Shown: positions 1-11,324, numbered from the stretch's first letter. The stretch is DNA of 42,621 nt from an uncultured Alphaproteobacteria bacterium (GCA_944392595.1 CALXXD010000008.1:1-42621); one strand, 5' to 3'. Numbers and translations are program-made. Notes: a model not told the origin generated them from the letters alone.

Positions 1-1998
<1,998 letters not shown>

Positions 1999-2001
1999 TA
2001 A

Positions 2002-2622
2002 TTACAACCCAAACTTATACGCCGCGCCGATATAGAATTCTGTTCCATCGACTTCGATATTGTAATGATTGCCGGCGGCGTCGGTCATTTCCAAATCGCC
2101 ATAGTTTTGATACTTTACGCCCAAATTCAAATCGATGCGTTCGTTCAGTGCGAAATTGACACCAATCATCGCCGCCCAAGACATATCGGCCGTTGCATCA
2201 GACATATCCAGTGCGCCATCAACGCTGCCCCAGATGCCGGAAACGCCGACGCCCAATCCTGCATACGGTTCAACCGCGCCGCCGAATTGTTTGTATAAAT
2301 ACACATTCAGCATATTCGACCAAACATCAAAATTATAATTGTTGCCGTTTTTGCTTTTATTTGCGTATGTATATTCTGTTTCGAATTCCAATTTCAAAAA
2401 ATCGGTCAAACGATTTCCAACAATTAACCCGAAACCAAAACTGTCATCGCGAACCTTGAACCCATCGCCATTTTCAGGTTCAACCCCAAACGCCAAATTG
2501 TCATTTTTGTGCAAACGCACGCCGACATAGTTGTCGCGCCGCGGCGTCTGGCCGCCGTATTCGTTCGCCATCGCGGGCACAGTCATAAATAACGCAGTCA
2601 TAATTGCAAATAATTTTTTCAT
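2002..2622 (-). CDS. outer-membrane beta-barrel protein (opacity/OmpA-barrel-like)
   Basis: A 206-residue protein with a clear Sec signal peptide (MKKLFAIMTALFMTVPAMA, cleavage about residue 19-20). Alternating polar and aromatic strands follow, with conserved barrel phrases such as EPYAGLGVGVSG and a final strand ending GAAYKFGL. It resembles the small eight-stranded barrel superfamily (porin-like, outer-membrane protein W/opacity type). A surface or structural role is inferred; no substrate can be named. It is transcribed away from the penicillin-binding protein gene. At least three other barrels of this general type occur in the window (6356, 23922, 24703). Confidence 0.75.
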   Translation of the reverse strand: MKKLFAIMTALFMTVPAMANEYGGQTPRRDNYVGVRLHKNDNLAFGVEPENGDGFKVRDDSFGFGLIVGNRLTDFLKLEFETEYTYANKSKNGNNYNFDVWSNMLNVYLYKQFGGAVEPYAGLGVGVSGIWGSVDGALDMSDATADMSWAAMIGVNFALNERIDLNLGVKYQNYGDLEMTDAAGNHYNIEVDGTEFYIGAAYKFGL

Positions 2623-2698
2623 TCCCCATTCCTTTTATGCAAAATGTAATACGACGCATTATAGTTTTAATTTATGGAAAAACGCAAGTTGTTTGTGA

Positions 2699-2704
2699 TA
2701 TAAT
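2699..2704 (+). promoter_or_regulatory. extended -10 promoter element for the penicillin-binding protein gene
   Basis: TGATATAAT occurs here with no convincing -35. The expected start of transcription, about 2711, lies only about five bases before ATG 2716, and no Shine-Dalgarno site fits between them. The same TGATATAAT word precedes the barrel gene at 6356. Confidence 0.55.
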
Positions 2705-2715
2705 TCCATCAGACC

Positions 2716-4497
2716 ATGGGGAAAAATTTGCAGAAAAAAAACATCGCATCACGAAAAAATCAGCCTGAATCGCGCACATCCCGCGGAATGCGGATATTTG
2801 TGTGGTGTATTGATTTGTTTATGCTGTTGTTGGTTGGGGTTGCGATATACGTTGTGATTGTGTTTTTGCAGATGCCGTCACTGGATGCGATTTTACACGA
2901 AACTCGTCCGGCGACCATTATTATTTTGGATCAAGACGGCAATGAAATTCGTGCGTCAAATCGCATAATGGGAACGCCTGTATCCGTTGAAACTTTGCCC
3001 CCACATGTATGGCAGGCGATTGTTGCAATCGAAGACAAGCGATTTTTTGAACATGGTCCGGTTGAATTTCGCGCAATTGCACGTGCGATGATTTCGAATT
3101 TAATGCGCGGTCGTTTGGCTGCGGGCGGTTCAACCATTACCCAACAAACGGCCAAGAATATATTTTTATCACGTGAAAAAAAGATTTCACGAAAAATCCA
3201 AGAACTGATTTTGTCATATTGGTTGGAAAACAGATTTACAAAAAATCAAGTACTGGATTTGTATATGAATCGCGTGTCTTTGGTGGGCGGATTGCGTGGG
3301 ATTGACGCGGCGGCGCGTATGATGTTCCAACGTTCTGCAAACGAATTATCCATTGCCCAGGCTGCACAAATCGCCGCTATGTTAAAAGCGCCAACGACAT
3401 ACAGTCCGTTGGCAAATCCCGACAAAAACATTGCACGCGCTCGCGTAATATTGCAAGAAATGGTGCGCCAAGGATATATCACATTGAACCAGGCGCGAAT
3501 TGCTGCGCGACAATTGGCACCCGCCGTGCCTGCGCACAATACAAATATTTATCGTTATTGGACAGATTTTGTCCTGGACGAAGTTAAATCAACCATCGGC
3601 ACATTGGAATCTGATTTATATGTTTATACCACAATGGATATGAAATTACAGGAACGTGTTGCCGATATTTTGCCGCGCCATGTTGGCGAATACCAGGGCG
3701 CCGCCGTTGCCATGGATACGGGTGGTGCGGTGCGTGCGATGGTTGGTGGAACGGATTATCAAGAAAGTCAATTTAATCGCGCGTTGGCACTGCGCCAACC
3801 TGGCAGTTCGTTTAAGCCCGTTGTATATCTGGTGGCGTTGGAAAATGGTATGACGCCCGACAGTTATGTTAATGATTCTCCGTTTTCAATTGGCGATTAT
3901 TCACCACAAAATTATAACAAACGTTATTATGGCGATATAACTTTGGCGACCGCATTTGCAAAATCTGTTAATTCAGTGCCATTGAAATTAACCCAGCAAT
4001 TTGGAATTGATAACGTGCTGAATATGGCGGGGCGTTTGGGTGTGGGTAATAAATTGCGGCGCGAATATTCAACCGTTTTGGGTGCGTCTGAAATGTCTTT
4101 GTTGGATTTGACGACAATATATGCGGTCATTTGGAACAACGGGTATTCAGTGCGTCCATATTCAATCACAAAAATAACAGACGCGCATGGCAACATAATT
4201 TACGAACGCAATCCATCCGAACCGTTACAGGTTTTAATGCCACAAACTGTGGATTATATGACTGAATTATTGGCCGACGTGGTAAAACCCGCCGGTACGG
4301 GTCACCGTGCGATGGCCCCCGGTGTATTGGGCGGAAAAACAGGCACCAGTAATGATAACCGCGATGCTTGGTTTGTTGGCGCGTGGAATAATTTGATAAT
4401 AGGGGTTTGGACGGGCAACGATAACTTTACCCCCATGTCGTCAAAAATAACCGGCGGCACAATCCCCGCAACTATATTCCATGAAATTGTGAAATAA
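2716..4497 (+). CDS. class A penicillin-binding protein (bifunctional glycosyltransferase/transpeptidase, PBP1a family)
   Basis: Polymerises and cross-links peptidoglycan in the periplasm, anchored in the inner membrane. There is a short basic cytoplasmic tail and one membrane helix (about residues 27-50). The GT51 domain carries the catalytic glutamate in EDKRFFEHG (E106), GGSTITQQTAKN (about 137-148) and a KISRKIQE motif. The transpeptidase domain has SSFK (S364, K367), SVN (417-419) and KTGT (541-544), so all active-site motifs are intact. At 593 residues it is shorter than many PBP1a proteins and lacks a long C-terminal extension. ATG 2716 is chosen because a strong -10 box lies just upstream. 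An ABC exporter gene follows 43 bases after the stop. Confidence 0.93.
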   Translation: MGKNLQKKNIASRKNQPESRTSRGMRIFVWCIDLFMLLLVGVAIYVVIVFLQMPSLDAILHETRPATIIILDQDGNEIRASNRIMGTPVSVETLPPHVWQAIVAIEDKRFFEHGPVEFRAIARAMISNLMRGRLAAGGSTITQQTAKNIFLSREKKISRKIQELILSYWLENRFTKNQVLDLYMNRVSLVGGLRGIDAAARMMFQRSANELSIAQAAQIAAMLKAPTTYSPLANPDKNIARARVILQEMVRQGYITLNQARIAARQLAPAVPAHNTNIYRYWTDFVLDEVKSTIGTLESDLYVYTTMDMKLQERVADILPRHVGEYQGAAVAMDTGGAVRAMVGGTDYQESQFNRALALRQPGSSFKPVVYLVALENGMTPDSYVNDSPFSIGDYSPQNYNKRYYGDITLATAFAKSVNSVPLKLTQQFGIDNVLNMAGRLGVGNKLRREYSTVLGASEMSLLDLTTIYAVIWNNGYSVRPYSITKITDAHGNIIYERNPSEPLQVLMPQTVDYMTELLADVVKPAGTGHRAMAPGVLGGKTGTSNDNRDAWFVGAWNNLIIGVWTGNDNFTPMSSKITGGTIPATIFHEIVK

Positions 4498-4540
4498 ATT
4501 GCTTGAATGAAATTTTCGGTTTTTGTATGATTGGCGTGCT

Positions 4541-6313
4541 ATGGCATACAATTACAATCAAAAATTACCTAAATCTTTGTGGAAGTTTTATTTCAAATAC
4601 GCAATGCGCGGCCATTGGCCGTTGATGATTGGATATGCGATATTGTTTATGTGCGTTATGTCAGACGCTGTGTTGTTCCCAAATTATCAGCGTTGGTTTA
4701 TCGCGTTGTTTGAACAAACGCCACCGGCGGGCGTTGGATTTGTTGAGTTTGCATTGCCAACAATTTTATTTATTACGGGGTTATTTATCCTGTGGGACAC
4801 GTGCTTGATTTTGCGTGGCATGTTGCACGGTCGTTGGCAACCGATAATATCAAATCAAATATCAGATGTGTTAAATGATTTTGTCCAGCATCAGTCTATG
4901 TCGTTTTGGACCGGGCGTATGGCGGGAAAAATAAATTCCCAGATTAACTATGTAACAACCGGATTCACGGTTATTATGAATTTTTTGGAAATATTTGGTT
5001 CCATTGTGATGATTTTGATAAACGTGGGATTGGTATTGGAAATAAATTCGTATGTTGCATTGATTTTTGCGGCCGTTTTTATATTCAGATTGGTATATGG
5101 TTTGGCACTGATGAAACCGATGAGCAATTCTGCCAAAACCGCCAGTGAAGAAAACAGTTCGCTGTCCGGTAAAATCGTGGATAGTATTTCAAATTATTCG
5201 GTTGTGAAATTATTTGCCGCGGCGGATGCCGAACGCGAATATTTGAAACCTGCGCGTAAAAAGACAATTACCACACGCATTTATTCGTTCTTTATTCAAC
5301 GTTGGTTTTGGGGTTTGCCGAATTTTGTGTGGGATATTGCGTTTGGGCTGACCATGTTGCTGTGCGTGATTTTGTTTTCCAAAGGCAATATTCTGGTATC
5401 CGAAATAGTATTTACAATGTCGGTGTTCTTTAACGTTATGGGAATGATATCGCGCATTATCGGGCAAATCCCTGATGTGGTTGAAAAATTGGGCAGCGCG
5501 AAAAAATCGTACGATGAATTAAATGTAGAATTGGCTGTGCGCGATGTGGAAAACGCGCCTGATTTGGTTGTGTCACATGGCAAGATAGAATTCAAAAACG
5601 TATGGTTCAAATACAAACGCAAATGGGTTTTGCGCGATTTTAATTTAACGATAAAACCAGGCGAACGGGTCGGGTTGGTTGGACCATCCGGTGCGGGTAA
5701 ATCAACACTGGTACATTTGTTGATGCGATTTTATGATCCAACACGCGGCGAAATTTTAATCGATGGGCAAGATATAAAGACCATAACCCAGGATTCTTTG
5801 CGTCGCAGTATCGCATTTATTCCCCAAGAACCAACATTATTCAATCGTACAATTCGTGAAAATATTGAATACGGCAAACCGGGTGCCACGGACAAGCAGA
5901 TTCGTGATGCGTCGCGTCGTGCGGCCGCGCATGATTTTATCATGGGAACCGAAAAGAAGTATGATTCAATGGTTGGTGACCGTGGAATTAAATTATCTGG
6001 TGGTCAAAAACAGCGTATTGCCATCGCACGTGCATTTTTGAAAAATGCCCCCATTTTGGTATTGGACGAGGCTACATCCGCGCTGGACAGTGAAACAGAA
6101 ATCGCAATTCAAAAATCTTTTGATGAATTGGCACGCGGGCGCACAACTGTTGCCATTGCGCACAGATTATCCACTTTACGTAATATGGATAAAATCGTGG
6201 TGTTAAACAATGGCGTGGTGGTGGAATACGGCACACACAATCAATTACTGCGCCGTCGCGGCGAATATTGGCGGTTGTGGAATTTGCAATCCGGTGGATT
6301 TATCCAAGAATAA
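4541..6313 (+). CDS. ABC exporter, fused membrane and ATPase domains (MsbA-like)
   Basis: An inner-membrane half-transporter of about 590 residues. The N-terminal half has about six membrane helices (about residues 25-320). The ATPase has Walker A GPSGAGKST (about 385), signature LSGGQKQRIAIARA (about 490), Walker B ILVLDEATSALD (about 510) and H-loop AIAHRLST. This layout fits the lipid A, lipid or multidrug exporter group and acts as a dimer. The substrate is unknown; an envelope lipid is a guess from the family and the adjacent cell-wall gene. ATG 4541 is preferred over TTG 4523 because a TATGAT -10 box at 4526-4531 would place transcription start at or just before this ATG. Confidence 0.88.
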   Translation: MAYNYNQKLPKSLWKFYFKYAMRGHWPLMIGYAILFMCVMSDAVLFPNYQRWFIALFEQTPPAGVGFVEFALPTILFITGLFILWDTCLILRGMLHGRWQPIISNQISDVLNDFVQHQSMSFWTGRMAGKINSQINYVTTGFTVIMNFLEIFGSIVMILINVGLVLEINSYVALIFAAVFIFRLVYGLALMKPMSNSAKTASEENSSLSGKIVDSISNYSVVKLFAAADAEREYLKPARKKTITTRIYSFFIQRWFWGLPNFVWDIAFGLTMLLCVILFSKGNILVSEIVFTMSVFFNVMGMISRIIGQIPDVVEKLGSAKKSYDELNVELAVRDVENAPDLVVSHGKIEFKNVWFKYKRKWVLRDFNLTIKPGERVGLVGPSGAGKSTLVHLLMRFYDPTRGEILIDGQDIKTITQDSLRRSIAFIPQEPTLFNRTIRENIEYGKPGATDKQIRDASRRAAAHDFIMGTEKKYDSMVGDRGIKLSGGQKQRIAIARAFLKNAPILVLDEATSALDSETEIAIQKSFDELARGRTTVAIAHRLSTLRNMDKIVVLNNGVVVEYGTHNQLLRRRGEYWRLWNLQSGGFIQE

Positions 6314-6342
6314 TTTTGTTTTTATTATGCCTGAATTTATGA

Positions 6343-6348
6343 TATAAT
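6343..6348 (+). promoter_or_regulatory. extended -10 promoter giving a leaderless transcript
   Basis: TGATATAAT ends at 6348 and ATG 6356 begins seven bases later, which is where transcription would normally start. No ribosome-binding site is present, so the message is probably leaderless. Confidence 0.6.
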
Positions 6349-6355
6349 AATGGGC

Positions 6356-7342
6356 ATGAGAAGTAGGAACCTGCTGCTTTTACCGATTGTTTTGTGCGCG
6401 TTGATCGCCGGCAACGCCCGCGCAAATTGGGAATACGACGGCTATTACGTGGGGGATGGTGCGTATGCCGATGACGGCGGCCGTTTTACTTTTTCTGTTC
6501 GTGGCGGTATGTCATTTGGTTTTGGTTCGATTCAGAACGACATCGGTGAATTAACCCCACTGTATTACAGCGATGGCGTATCGATATTGTCTGAATTGGC
6601 GTATTTACAGGGTATAAATTCCACAAACAGTGCAGATTACGAAAATTTCAAACCGATTGGATATGTAAATATCGGTGATTTACCACCAACCAAGGATTAT
6701 GAATCATTTACATTTGCCGCGGGCGCAAGTGTCGGTTGGGTAATACCAAATTCGCCCCAGTGGCGCATTGAATTGGGTTGGGACCATATTTCTGAAAGTG
6801 AATATAATGCGTCGCCATTCTTGTCGGGTGATGCGCCGATTTTGGGTACTGACCAGAATGGCTTGGTCGCAAATATATCCAGTGGCGCGGTGCAATCAAC
6901 TGCGATGACTGATATTTTCAGCGTGATGGCTTTCTATGATTTCTTTGACGGGATGCAAAAACCGATACGCACGGTTGTTCCGTATGTTGGTTTTGGCGTT
7001 GGATATGCAGATATTTTGACAACGTTAAATATGACGGATTTGTACGGCGATTTATCGTTAAGTACGGATTTATTACCCTATGGCGACAAAGCGGATGAAT
7101 TAAGCCCGATACAGTTTTATCGTTCCGAACGTAATACTGCGAACATCGCGGGATTGTTGGCGGTTGGCCTGTCGTATGGAATCAATGAAAATACATATTT
7201 TGATTTTGGTGCGCGAATTGCATATATACCTGAAATTCGCTGGTCTTTAAGTAACAAAGACGGCACGCTGTATCGCGATTGGTACAGTTCTCAAAACACA
7301 ATATATGCAAATATAATGATTGGTCTGCGGTTCGAGTTTTAA
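6356..7342 (+). CDS. outer-membrane beta-barrel protein, 328 residues
   Basis: A signal peptide (hydrophobic run LLLLPIVLCALIAG, cleavage after NARA) precedes a Gly- and aromatic-rich sequence of amphipathic strands. It ends GLRFEF, a C-terminal phenylalanine typical of proteins folded by the BAM machinery. Phrases such as VVPYVGFGVGYADI and FDFGARIAYIPEI resemble other barrels in this window. An ATG at 6350 is in frame, but the -10 box position favours 6356. A strong terminator follows at 7346. Function beyond an outer-membrane location is not visible. Confidence 0.7.
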   Translation: MRSRNLLLLPIVLCALIAGNARANWEYDGYYVGDGAYADDGGRFTFSVRGGMSFGFGSIQNDIGELTPLYYSDGVSILSELAYLQGINSTNSADYENFKPIGYVNIGDLPPTKDYESFTFAAGASVGWVIPNSPQWRIELGWDHISESEYNASPFLSGDAPILGTDQNGLVANISSGAVQSTAMTDIFSVMAFYDFFDGMQKPIRTVVPYVGFGVGYADILTTLNMTDLYGDLSLSTDLLPYGDKADELSPIQFYRSERNTANIAGLLAVGLSYGINENTYFDFGARIAYIPEIRWSLSNKDGTLYRDWYSSQNTIYANIMIGLRFEF

Positions 7343-7345
7343 TTA

Positions 7346-7374
7346 AAAATCCGCCATTTGGCGGATTTTTTATC
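7346..7374. terminator. intrinsic terminator between convergent genes
   Basis: Ten-base arms AAAATCCGCC and GGCGGATTTT with a four-base loop, followed by a T run on the plus strand and preceded by an A run, so it can serve both the barrel gene and comM on the opposite strand. Confidence 0.85.
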
Positions 7375-8890
7375 GTACCCCATATTTTCCGCGATTTATT
7401 GGCCGGTATGATAATGCCTCGGCCAAATCAGGCATTTCAATATTTTCCGCCCCGCGCAGATCCGCAATCGTTCGCGCAATGCGTTTTATACGATTGTACC
7501 CACGGGCAGACATTCCCATTTTTTCGGCGGCATTATTCAAAAATTCGGTTAATTCGGCCGATAATGGTGCGGCCGCATCCAAAGCTGCACCATCCAGACG
7601 TGCGTTTGGCATTCCCTGCCGTTCAATTTGGCGATTGCGTGCGGCAACAACACGCACACGAATTTGCGCAGATGTTTCAACCGGTGCGTCGTCGTTTTTA
7701 TTCATATCCCACGGATTAACCGCATCAACATCAACGTGTAAATCGATTCTGTCCAATAATGGGCCGGAAATTTTGTTTTGATATGCCTCGGCACATCTGG
7801 GGGCGCGCGAACAAGACAGTGCGGCATTCCCCAAATGCCCGCATGGGCATGGATTCATCGCGGCAATCAACTGGAACCGTGCGGGATAGGTCGCGGTGCG
7901 CTTTGCACGCGCAACCATGATTTTGCCGGCCTCCATCGGTTGGCGTAAAATTTCCAAAGTTGCGCGATTAAATTCAGGCAACTCGTCCAAAAACAAAACG
8001 CCATTATGTGCCAACGATATTTCGCCCGGACGTGCATCTGCGCCACCACCCGCCAGTGATACTGCGCTGGACGTATGATGAACGCTGCGAAATGGGCGCG
8101 CGGTAATTAAAGATTTGCCGTTTAATTGACCCGCGATGGAATAAATTATGGACGTTTCCAAAATTTCATCAGGTGTCATTTCTGGCAATATGGTCGGCAA
8201 TCGCGATGCCAACATAGTTTTCCCAGACCCCGGCGGCCCAACCATTAACATCGCGTGTCCGCCGGCCGCGGCGATTTCCAAAGCGCGCTTTGCGGCGGCC
8301 TGGCCATGAACCTCGGCCATATCGATGTGCGTGGCGGGTGCGGCGTCAATTGCCGACATCTGGGGCAGGGGCAAAATCTGAGTGCCTTTGAAATGATTTA
8401 TTATTTCCAAAACGTGAAACGGCGCAAGTATATTGGTGTGTCCCGCCCATCGGGCCTCGGCCCCTTGGTCGCCGGGACATATTATCCCAAGGTTATGTTG
8501 ATTTGCCCAAACACTGGCGGGCAATACGCCGTCTGTTTTAACGATTGCACCATTCAGGCCGACTTCGCCAATGATGATATATTTTGCCAACTCGTCTTCG
8601 GGCAACACCCCCATCGCGCACAGAATGCCGCACAGTATCGGTAAATCAAAATGAGAACCAGATTTTTCCACGTCCGCCGGCGATAAATTAACAGTCAGTT
8701 TTTTCGGCGGCATAGATATGTTTAATGCAGCCAACACATTGCGAATACGTTCGGCGGATTCTTTGACCGCGCGATCCGCCAACCCGATTATGTTAAATTC
8801 AGGCTTGGCCAACCCAGCCGACAATTGCACCTGGACATCTATGGGTGTTGCATCCATCCCATTAAATATGATTGAATTCAAAGAAATCAT
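7370..8890 (-). CDS. comM: ComM/YifB family AAA+ ATPase (Mg-chelatase-like)
   Basis: A 506-residue member of the YifB/ComM family, a hexameric helicase that promotes branch migration during natural transformation and recombination in other proteobacteria. It has the N-terminal Lon-like ChlI domain (about residues 1-180), Walker A GPPGSGKT (218-225), Walker B GVLFLDELPEF (about 300) and the C-terminal Mg-chelatase-type domain ending in SYRPINRGKYG. Length and motifs are typical. It stands alone, convergent with the barrel gene and divergent from lepB. If this organism takes up DNA, or receives it from particles made by the cluster at 28-40 kb, ComM would act on the incoming strand; that link is only an inference. 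Confidence 0.9.
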   Translation of the reverse strand: MISLNSIIFNGMDATPIDVQVQLSAGLAKPEFNIIGLADRAVKESAERIRNVLAALNISMPPKKLTVNLSPADVEKSGSHFDLPILCGILCAMGVLPEDELAKYIIIGEVGLNGAIVKTDGVLPASVWANQHNLGIICPGDQGAEARWAGHTNILAPFHVLEIINHFKGTQILPLPQMSAIDAAPATHIDMAEVHGQAAAKRALEIAAAGGHAMLMVGPPGSGKTMLASRLPTILPEMTPDEILETSIIYSIAGQLNGKSLITARPFRSVHHTSSAVSLAGGGADARPGEISLAHNGVLFLDELPEFNRATLEILRQPMEAGKIMVARAKRTATYPARFQLIAAMNPCPCGHLGNAALSCSRAPRCAEAYQNKISGPLLDRIDLHVDVDAVNPWDMNKNDDAPVETSAQIRVRVVAARNRQIERQGMPNARLDGAALDAAAPLSAELTEFLNNAAEKMGMSARGYNRIKRIARTIADLRGAENIEMPDLAEALSYRPINRGKYGVR

Positions 8891-8906
8891 ATTTGCATAT
8901 TAAAAC

Positions 8907-8935
8907 TTGCGCAACGTCAATTCAAGTTATAAAAT
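8907..8935 (+). promoter_or_regulatory. promoter for lepB-rnc
   Basis: TTGCGC, 17-base spacer, TAAAAT (8930-8935). Transcription would start near 8942, giving a short leader that contains the AAAAGGGG ribosome-binding site before ATG 8966. Confidence 0.5.
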
Positions 8936-8965
8936 ACTGCGGACGAAAAGGGGATTAAATACACT

Positions 8966-9853
8966 ATGCCATTGAAAAAGAAGACAAATGTCGCACGCGA
9001 TTGGTTTAATACCATATTTTATGGTGTGCTGATTGCCATCGCGTTCCGCAGTTTTTTACTGGAACCGTTTAATATTCCATCTGGGTCAATGATACCAACG
9101 TTGCATGTTGGCGATCATATTTTTGTGGAAAAATGGCCGTATGGATATTCGCGTTATTCGTTTCCGTTTGGGTCATGGCATTTGTGGAATGGACGTTTTT
9201 GGGGGCACGAACCTGAAATTGGCGACGTTATTGTTTTTCGTAATCCGATTAACGAATCCCAGGATTATGTTAAACGCTTAATCGGCAAACCGGGCGACAC
9301 AATCCAGATGGTGGATGGCCGCCTGTACATAAACGGCGAAATTGTACCGCGTGAAAATCCGCGTCCGTACGTAATCGCGACTTTGCCACGCGCATTGCGC
9401 AGTGCGGGCTATCATATCCCAGAAAAAAATATGGTGATAAAGGGTAACAAAGTTTGGGTGGATAACAAGCCCGCCGAATTCGGATATACAATTGAATACA
9501 AAGACGATAAATTCTGTCGGGCAAACGAATGGGCGTGCGGCGTATTTACGGCAACTGAATACACAGAAACATTGCCGAACGGCGTTTCGCACAGCATTGT
9601 TGAAATGGCGGATGATGCACCATTGGATAATACGATGTTATTTACAGTCCCTGAAAATCATTACTTTTTCATGGGCGATAATCGCGACAACAGTGGCGAC
9701 AGCCGCGCTGACATTGGCTATGTCCCGCGTGATAATGTTTTGGGACCTGTGTGGTTTATATGGTATTCGCACAATTATTATTCGTCTATGTGGGCCGTAT
9801 GGAATTGGGGGCACAAGATGCGCTGGGACAGAATTGGCATGGGGATAGATTAA
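8966..9853 (+). CDS. lepB: signal peptidase I
   Basis: Cleaves signal peptides from exported proteins at the periplasmic face of the inner membrane. One N-terminal membrane helix (about residues 14-32) is followed by the catalytic serine in PSGSMIPTL (S41) and the lysine in DYVKRLIGKPGD (K103). The conserved box MGDNRDNSGDSR is near residue 232. At 295 residues it is a standard proteobacterial size. A good AAAAGGGG site precedes the ATG. rnc follows almost at once, the usual lepB-rnc pairing of proteobacteria, so the two are probably co-transcribed. Confidence 0.95.
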   Translation: MPLKKKTNVARDWFNTIFYGVLIAIAFRSFLLEPFNIPSGSMIPTLHVGDHIFVEKWPYGYSRYSFPFGSWHLWNGRFWGHEPEIGDVIVFRNPINESQDYVKRLIGKPGDTIQMVDGRLYINGEIVPRENPRPYVIATLPRALRSAGYHIPEKNMVIKGNKVWVDNKPAEFGYTIEYKDDKFCRANEWACGVFTATEYTETLPNGVSHSIVEMADDAPLDNTMLFTVPENHYFFMGDNRDNSGDSRADIGYVPRDNVLGPVWFIWYSHNYYSSMWAVWNWGHKMRWDRIGMGID

Positions 9854-9857
9854 CGTG

Positions 9858-10487
9858 ATGAAATTAAAATATGATTTCAAAAATCCAGAATTACTGGAAT
9901 TGGCATTAACGCAAAGCGGCGCGGATGCGGTACATAATAACGAGCGGTTGGAATTTGTTGGCGACCGCGTGCTGGGATTGTCTGTGGCAACGTTGCTGTA
10001 CGATATGTTCCCGGACGAGCACGAGGGCGAATTAGCGCGTCGTCATGCCATGTTGGTATCAACGGGTACATTGGCGCGCGTCGCGACCGAATTGGGTTTG
10101 GACAAAGAAATTCATCATGGTCACATGACGGCGGGGCGCACAGATCATATTTGTGCCAACGCGATGGAGGCTGTCTTTGGTGCAATCTTTATCGATGGTG
10201 GGTTTGAAGTGGCGCGAAAAATCATTGTTGATATATGGCGTGATTTGGCGGCTGCCGACGTTGTTGCACCCAAAGATGCCAAAACTGCGTTACAGGAATA
10301 TGTGCAAAAAAATGCAGGCGGCGCATTGCCAGAATACGAATATTTGGCGCAAACCGGCGCATCGCACAAGCCAACATTTAACGTGCGCGTGACGGCCATG
10401 GGGCAAAGCGCGGATGGATGTGGTACATCCAAAAAGGCGGCCAGTATTGCCGCCGCAGACGCGTTGCTGAAAAAACTTGCAATTTAG
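9858..10487 (+). CDS. rnc: ribonuclease III
   Basis: Cuts double-stranded RNA and processes rRNA precursors. The signature NERLEFVGDRVLGL (about residues 28-41, with the paired acidic residues E32 and D36) and the second acidic cluster around AMEAVFGAIFIDGG mark the catalytic domain. The C-terminal dsRNA-binding domain begins PKTALQEYVQ (about 136) and ends GTSKKAASIAAADALLKKL. 209 residues, normal size. A GTG three bases upstream is also possible. It lies four bases after lepB. The usual downstream era is absent and secG follows instead. Confidence 0.94.
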   Translation: MKLKYDFKNPELLELALTQSGADAVHNNERLEFVGDRVLGLSVATLLYDMFPDEHEGELARRHAMLVSTGTLARVATELGLDKEIHHGHMTAGRTDHICANAMEAVFGAIFIDGGFEVARKIIVDIWRDLAAADVVAPKDAKTALQEYVQKNAGGALPEYEYLAQTGASHKPTFNVRVTAMGQSADGCGTSKKAASIAAADALLKKLAI

Positions 10488-10505
10488 GCTTTTGGTATAT
10501 AAAAT
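10477..10505 (+). promoter_or_regulatory. promoter for secG
   Basis: TTGCAA, 17-base spacer, TAAAAT (10500-10505), overlapping the end of rnc. A leader of about 18 bases carries AAAGGG before ATG 10530. Confidence 0.5.
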
Positions 10506-10529
10506 AATCGCAAATTAAAGGGTTTTTAT

Positions 10530-10895
10530 ATGTTCACAATTTTATTGGTTTTGTTAATCATCGTCGCGATTTTGATGACGGGCATCATTTTATTACAAAA
10601 ATCCGAGGGCAGCGGTATGTCTGGTTCGTCCGCGGCATCTATGTTTGGTGGTGCGCTGACTGGTGCGGCGGCGGGGAATTTTTTAACACGTGCGACGGCG
10701 TGGTTGGCAACGATATTCTTTGTGCTGTGCGCATTATTGGCGTTGGTATCGGCAAAATCAGATATTGCAACCCAACAAAGTGGCCTGCGTGACGAATTGG
10801 TACAGCAGGCCGGCGCACCCGCGCAATCGGCGATACCGGCCGCGACAACGGAATCAGAAACTGCGCCAACACCGGTGGAATCTGAAAATCAGTAA
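10530..10895 (+). CDS. secG: protein translocase subunit SecG
   Basis: Accessory membrane subunit of the SecYEG channel. The protein has 121 residues with two membrane helices (about 2-20 and 50-71). Between them is the conserved loop ILLQKSEGSGMSG...FGG, the hallmark of SecG. The C-terminal tail is Pro/Ala/Glu-rich and poorly conserved, as usual in alphaproteobacteria. It is followed by a near-perfect terminator and is convergent with the small membrane-protein gene at 10943. Confidence 0.9.
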   Translation: MFTILLVLLIIVAILMTGIILLQKSEGSGMSGSSAASMFGGALTGAAAGNFLTRATAWLATIFFVLCALLALVSAKSDIATQQSGLRDELVQQAGAPAQSAIPAATTESETAPTPVESENQ

Positions 10896-10896
10896 T

Positions 10897-10930
10897 AAAA
10901 AAAAATCCCGCAATTGCGGGATTCTTTTAT
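10897..10930. terminator. bidirectional intrinsic terminator
   Basis: A perfect 20-base palindrome at 10904-10923 (AATCCCGC arms) flanked by A and T runs, between convergent secG and the gene at 10943. Confidence 0.85.
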
Positions 10931-10942
10931 TTACCAATTTAT

Positions 10943-11212
10943 TTATTTCTTGGATGTTTTTTTGGATGCTGTCTTTTTCGCGGGTGCTTTTTTTACCGTT
11001 GCGCTTACTGTGCGTTTGCCAGAAAAAGCATCGCGAAATGCGCGATACAACGCGGCACCGCATGCATACGCAACCAGCGCACTTAACGCCGTAATCAGAC
11101 CCGGAATCAGCCCGTCTGCAAAATATGCAAAGAATATAACCGCAACAATCAGTATAATTGTATAACCCAGGTTTTTACCAAAAACATTCAAGATTTTTTC
11201 AAAAGTTGTCAT
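10943..11212 (-). CDS. small membrane protein with Lys/Ala-rich tail, unknown function
   Basis: I do not recognise a named family. The 89 residues contain a hydrophobic region about 15-60 that could form two helices (IILIVAVIFFAYFADG and LITALSALVAYACGAALY). A basic tail of [16 protein letters not shown] type follows, similar in style to the histone H1-like protein encoded at 29625. The tail may touch DNA, RNA or the membrane surface. A TGATATAAT -10 box (minus strand, 11241-11246) and a GAGAGGG ribosome-binding site precede the start. Membrane location is well supported; function is unknown. Confidence 0.65.
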   Translation of the reverse strand: MTTFEKILNVFGKNLGYTIILIVAVIFFAYFADGLIPGLITALSALVAYACGAALYRAFRDAFSGKRTVSATVKKAPAKKTASKKTSKK

Positions 11213-11240
11213 ATTTTATCCCTCTCGCTTGGATGGGTAC

Positions 11241-11246
11241 ATTATA
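11241..11246 (-). promoter_or_regulatory. extended -10 promoter for the small membrane-protein gene
   Basis: TATAAT on the minus strand preceded by TGA, within an AT-rich dyad (TATCATA / TATGATA). Transcription would start near 11234, followed by GAGAGGG and ATG 11212. Confidence 0.5.
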
Positions 11247-11272
11247 TCATATTTATGATAAAAAGTCCATAA

Positions 11273-11305
11273 AAAACGGCTGTATAAATACAACCGTTTT
11301 TATTT
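11273..11305. terminator. intrinsic terminator
   Basis: Imperfect arms AAAACGGCTGTAT and ATACAACCGTTTT with T and A runs on both sides. It lies between two minus-strand genes and probably separates them. Confidence 0.6.
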
Positions 11306-11324
11306 TCAGGGGAAACTGGTAAAT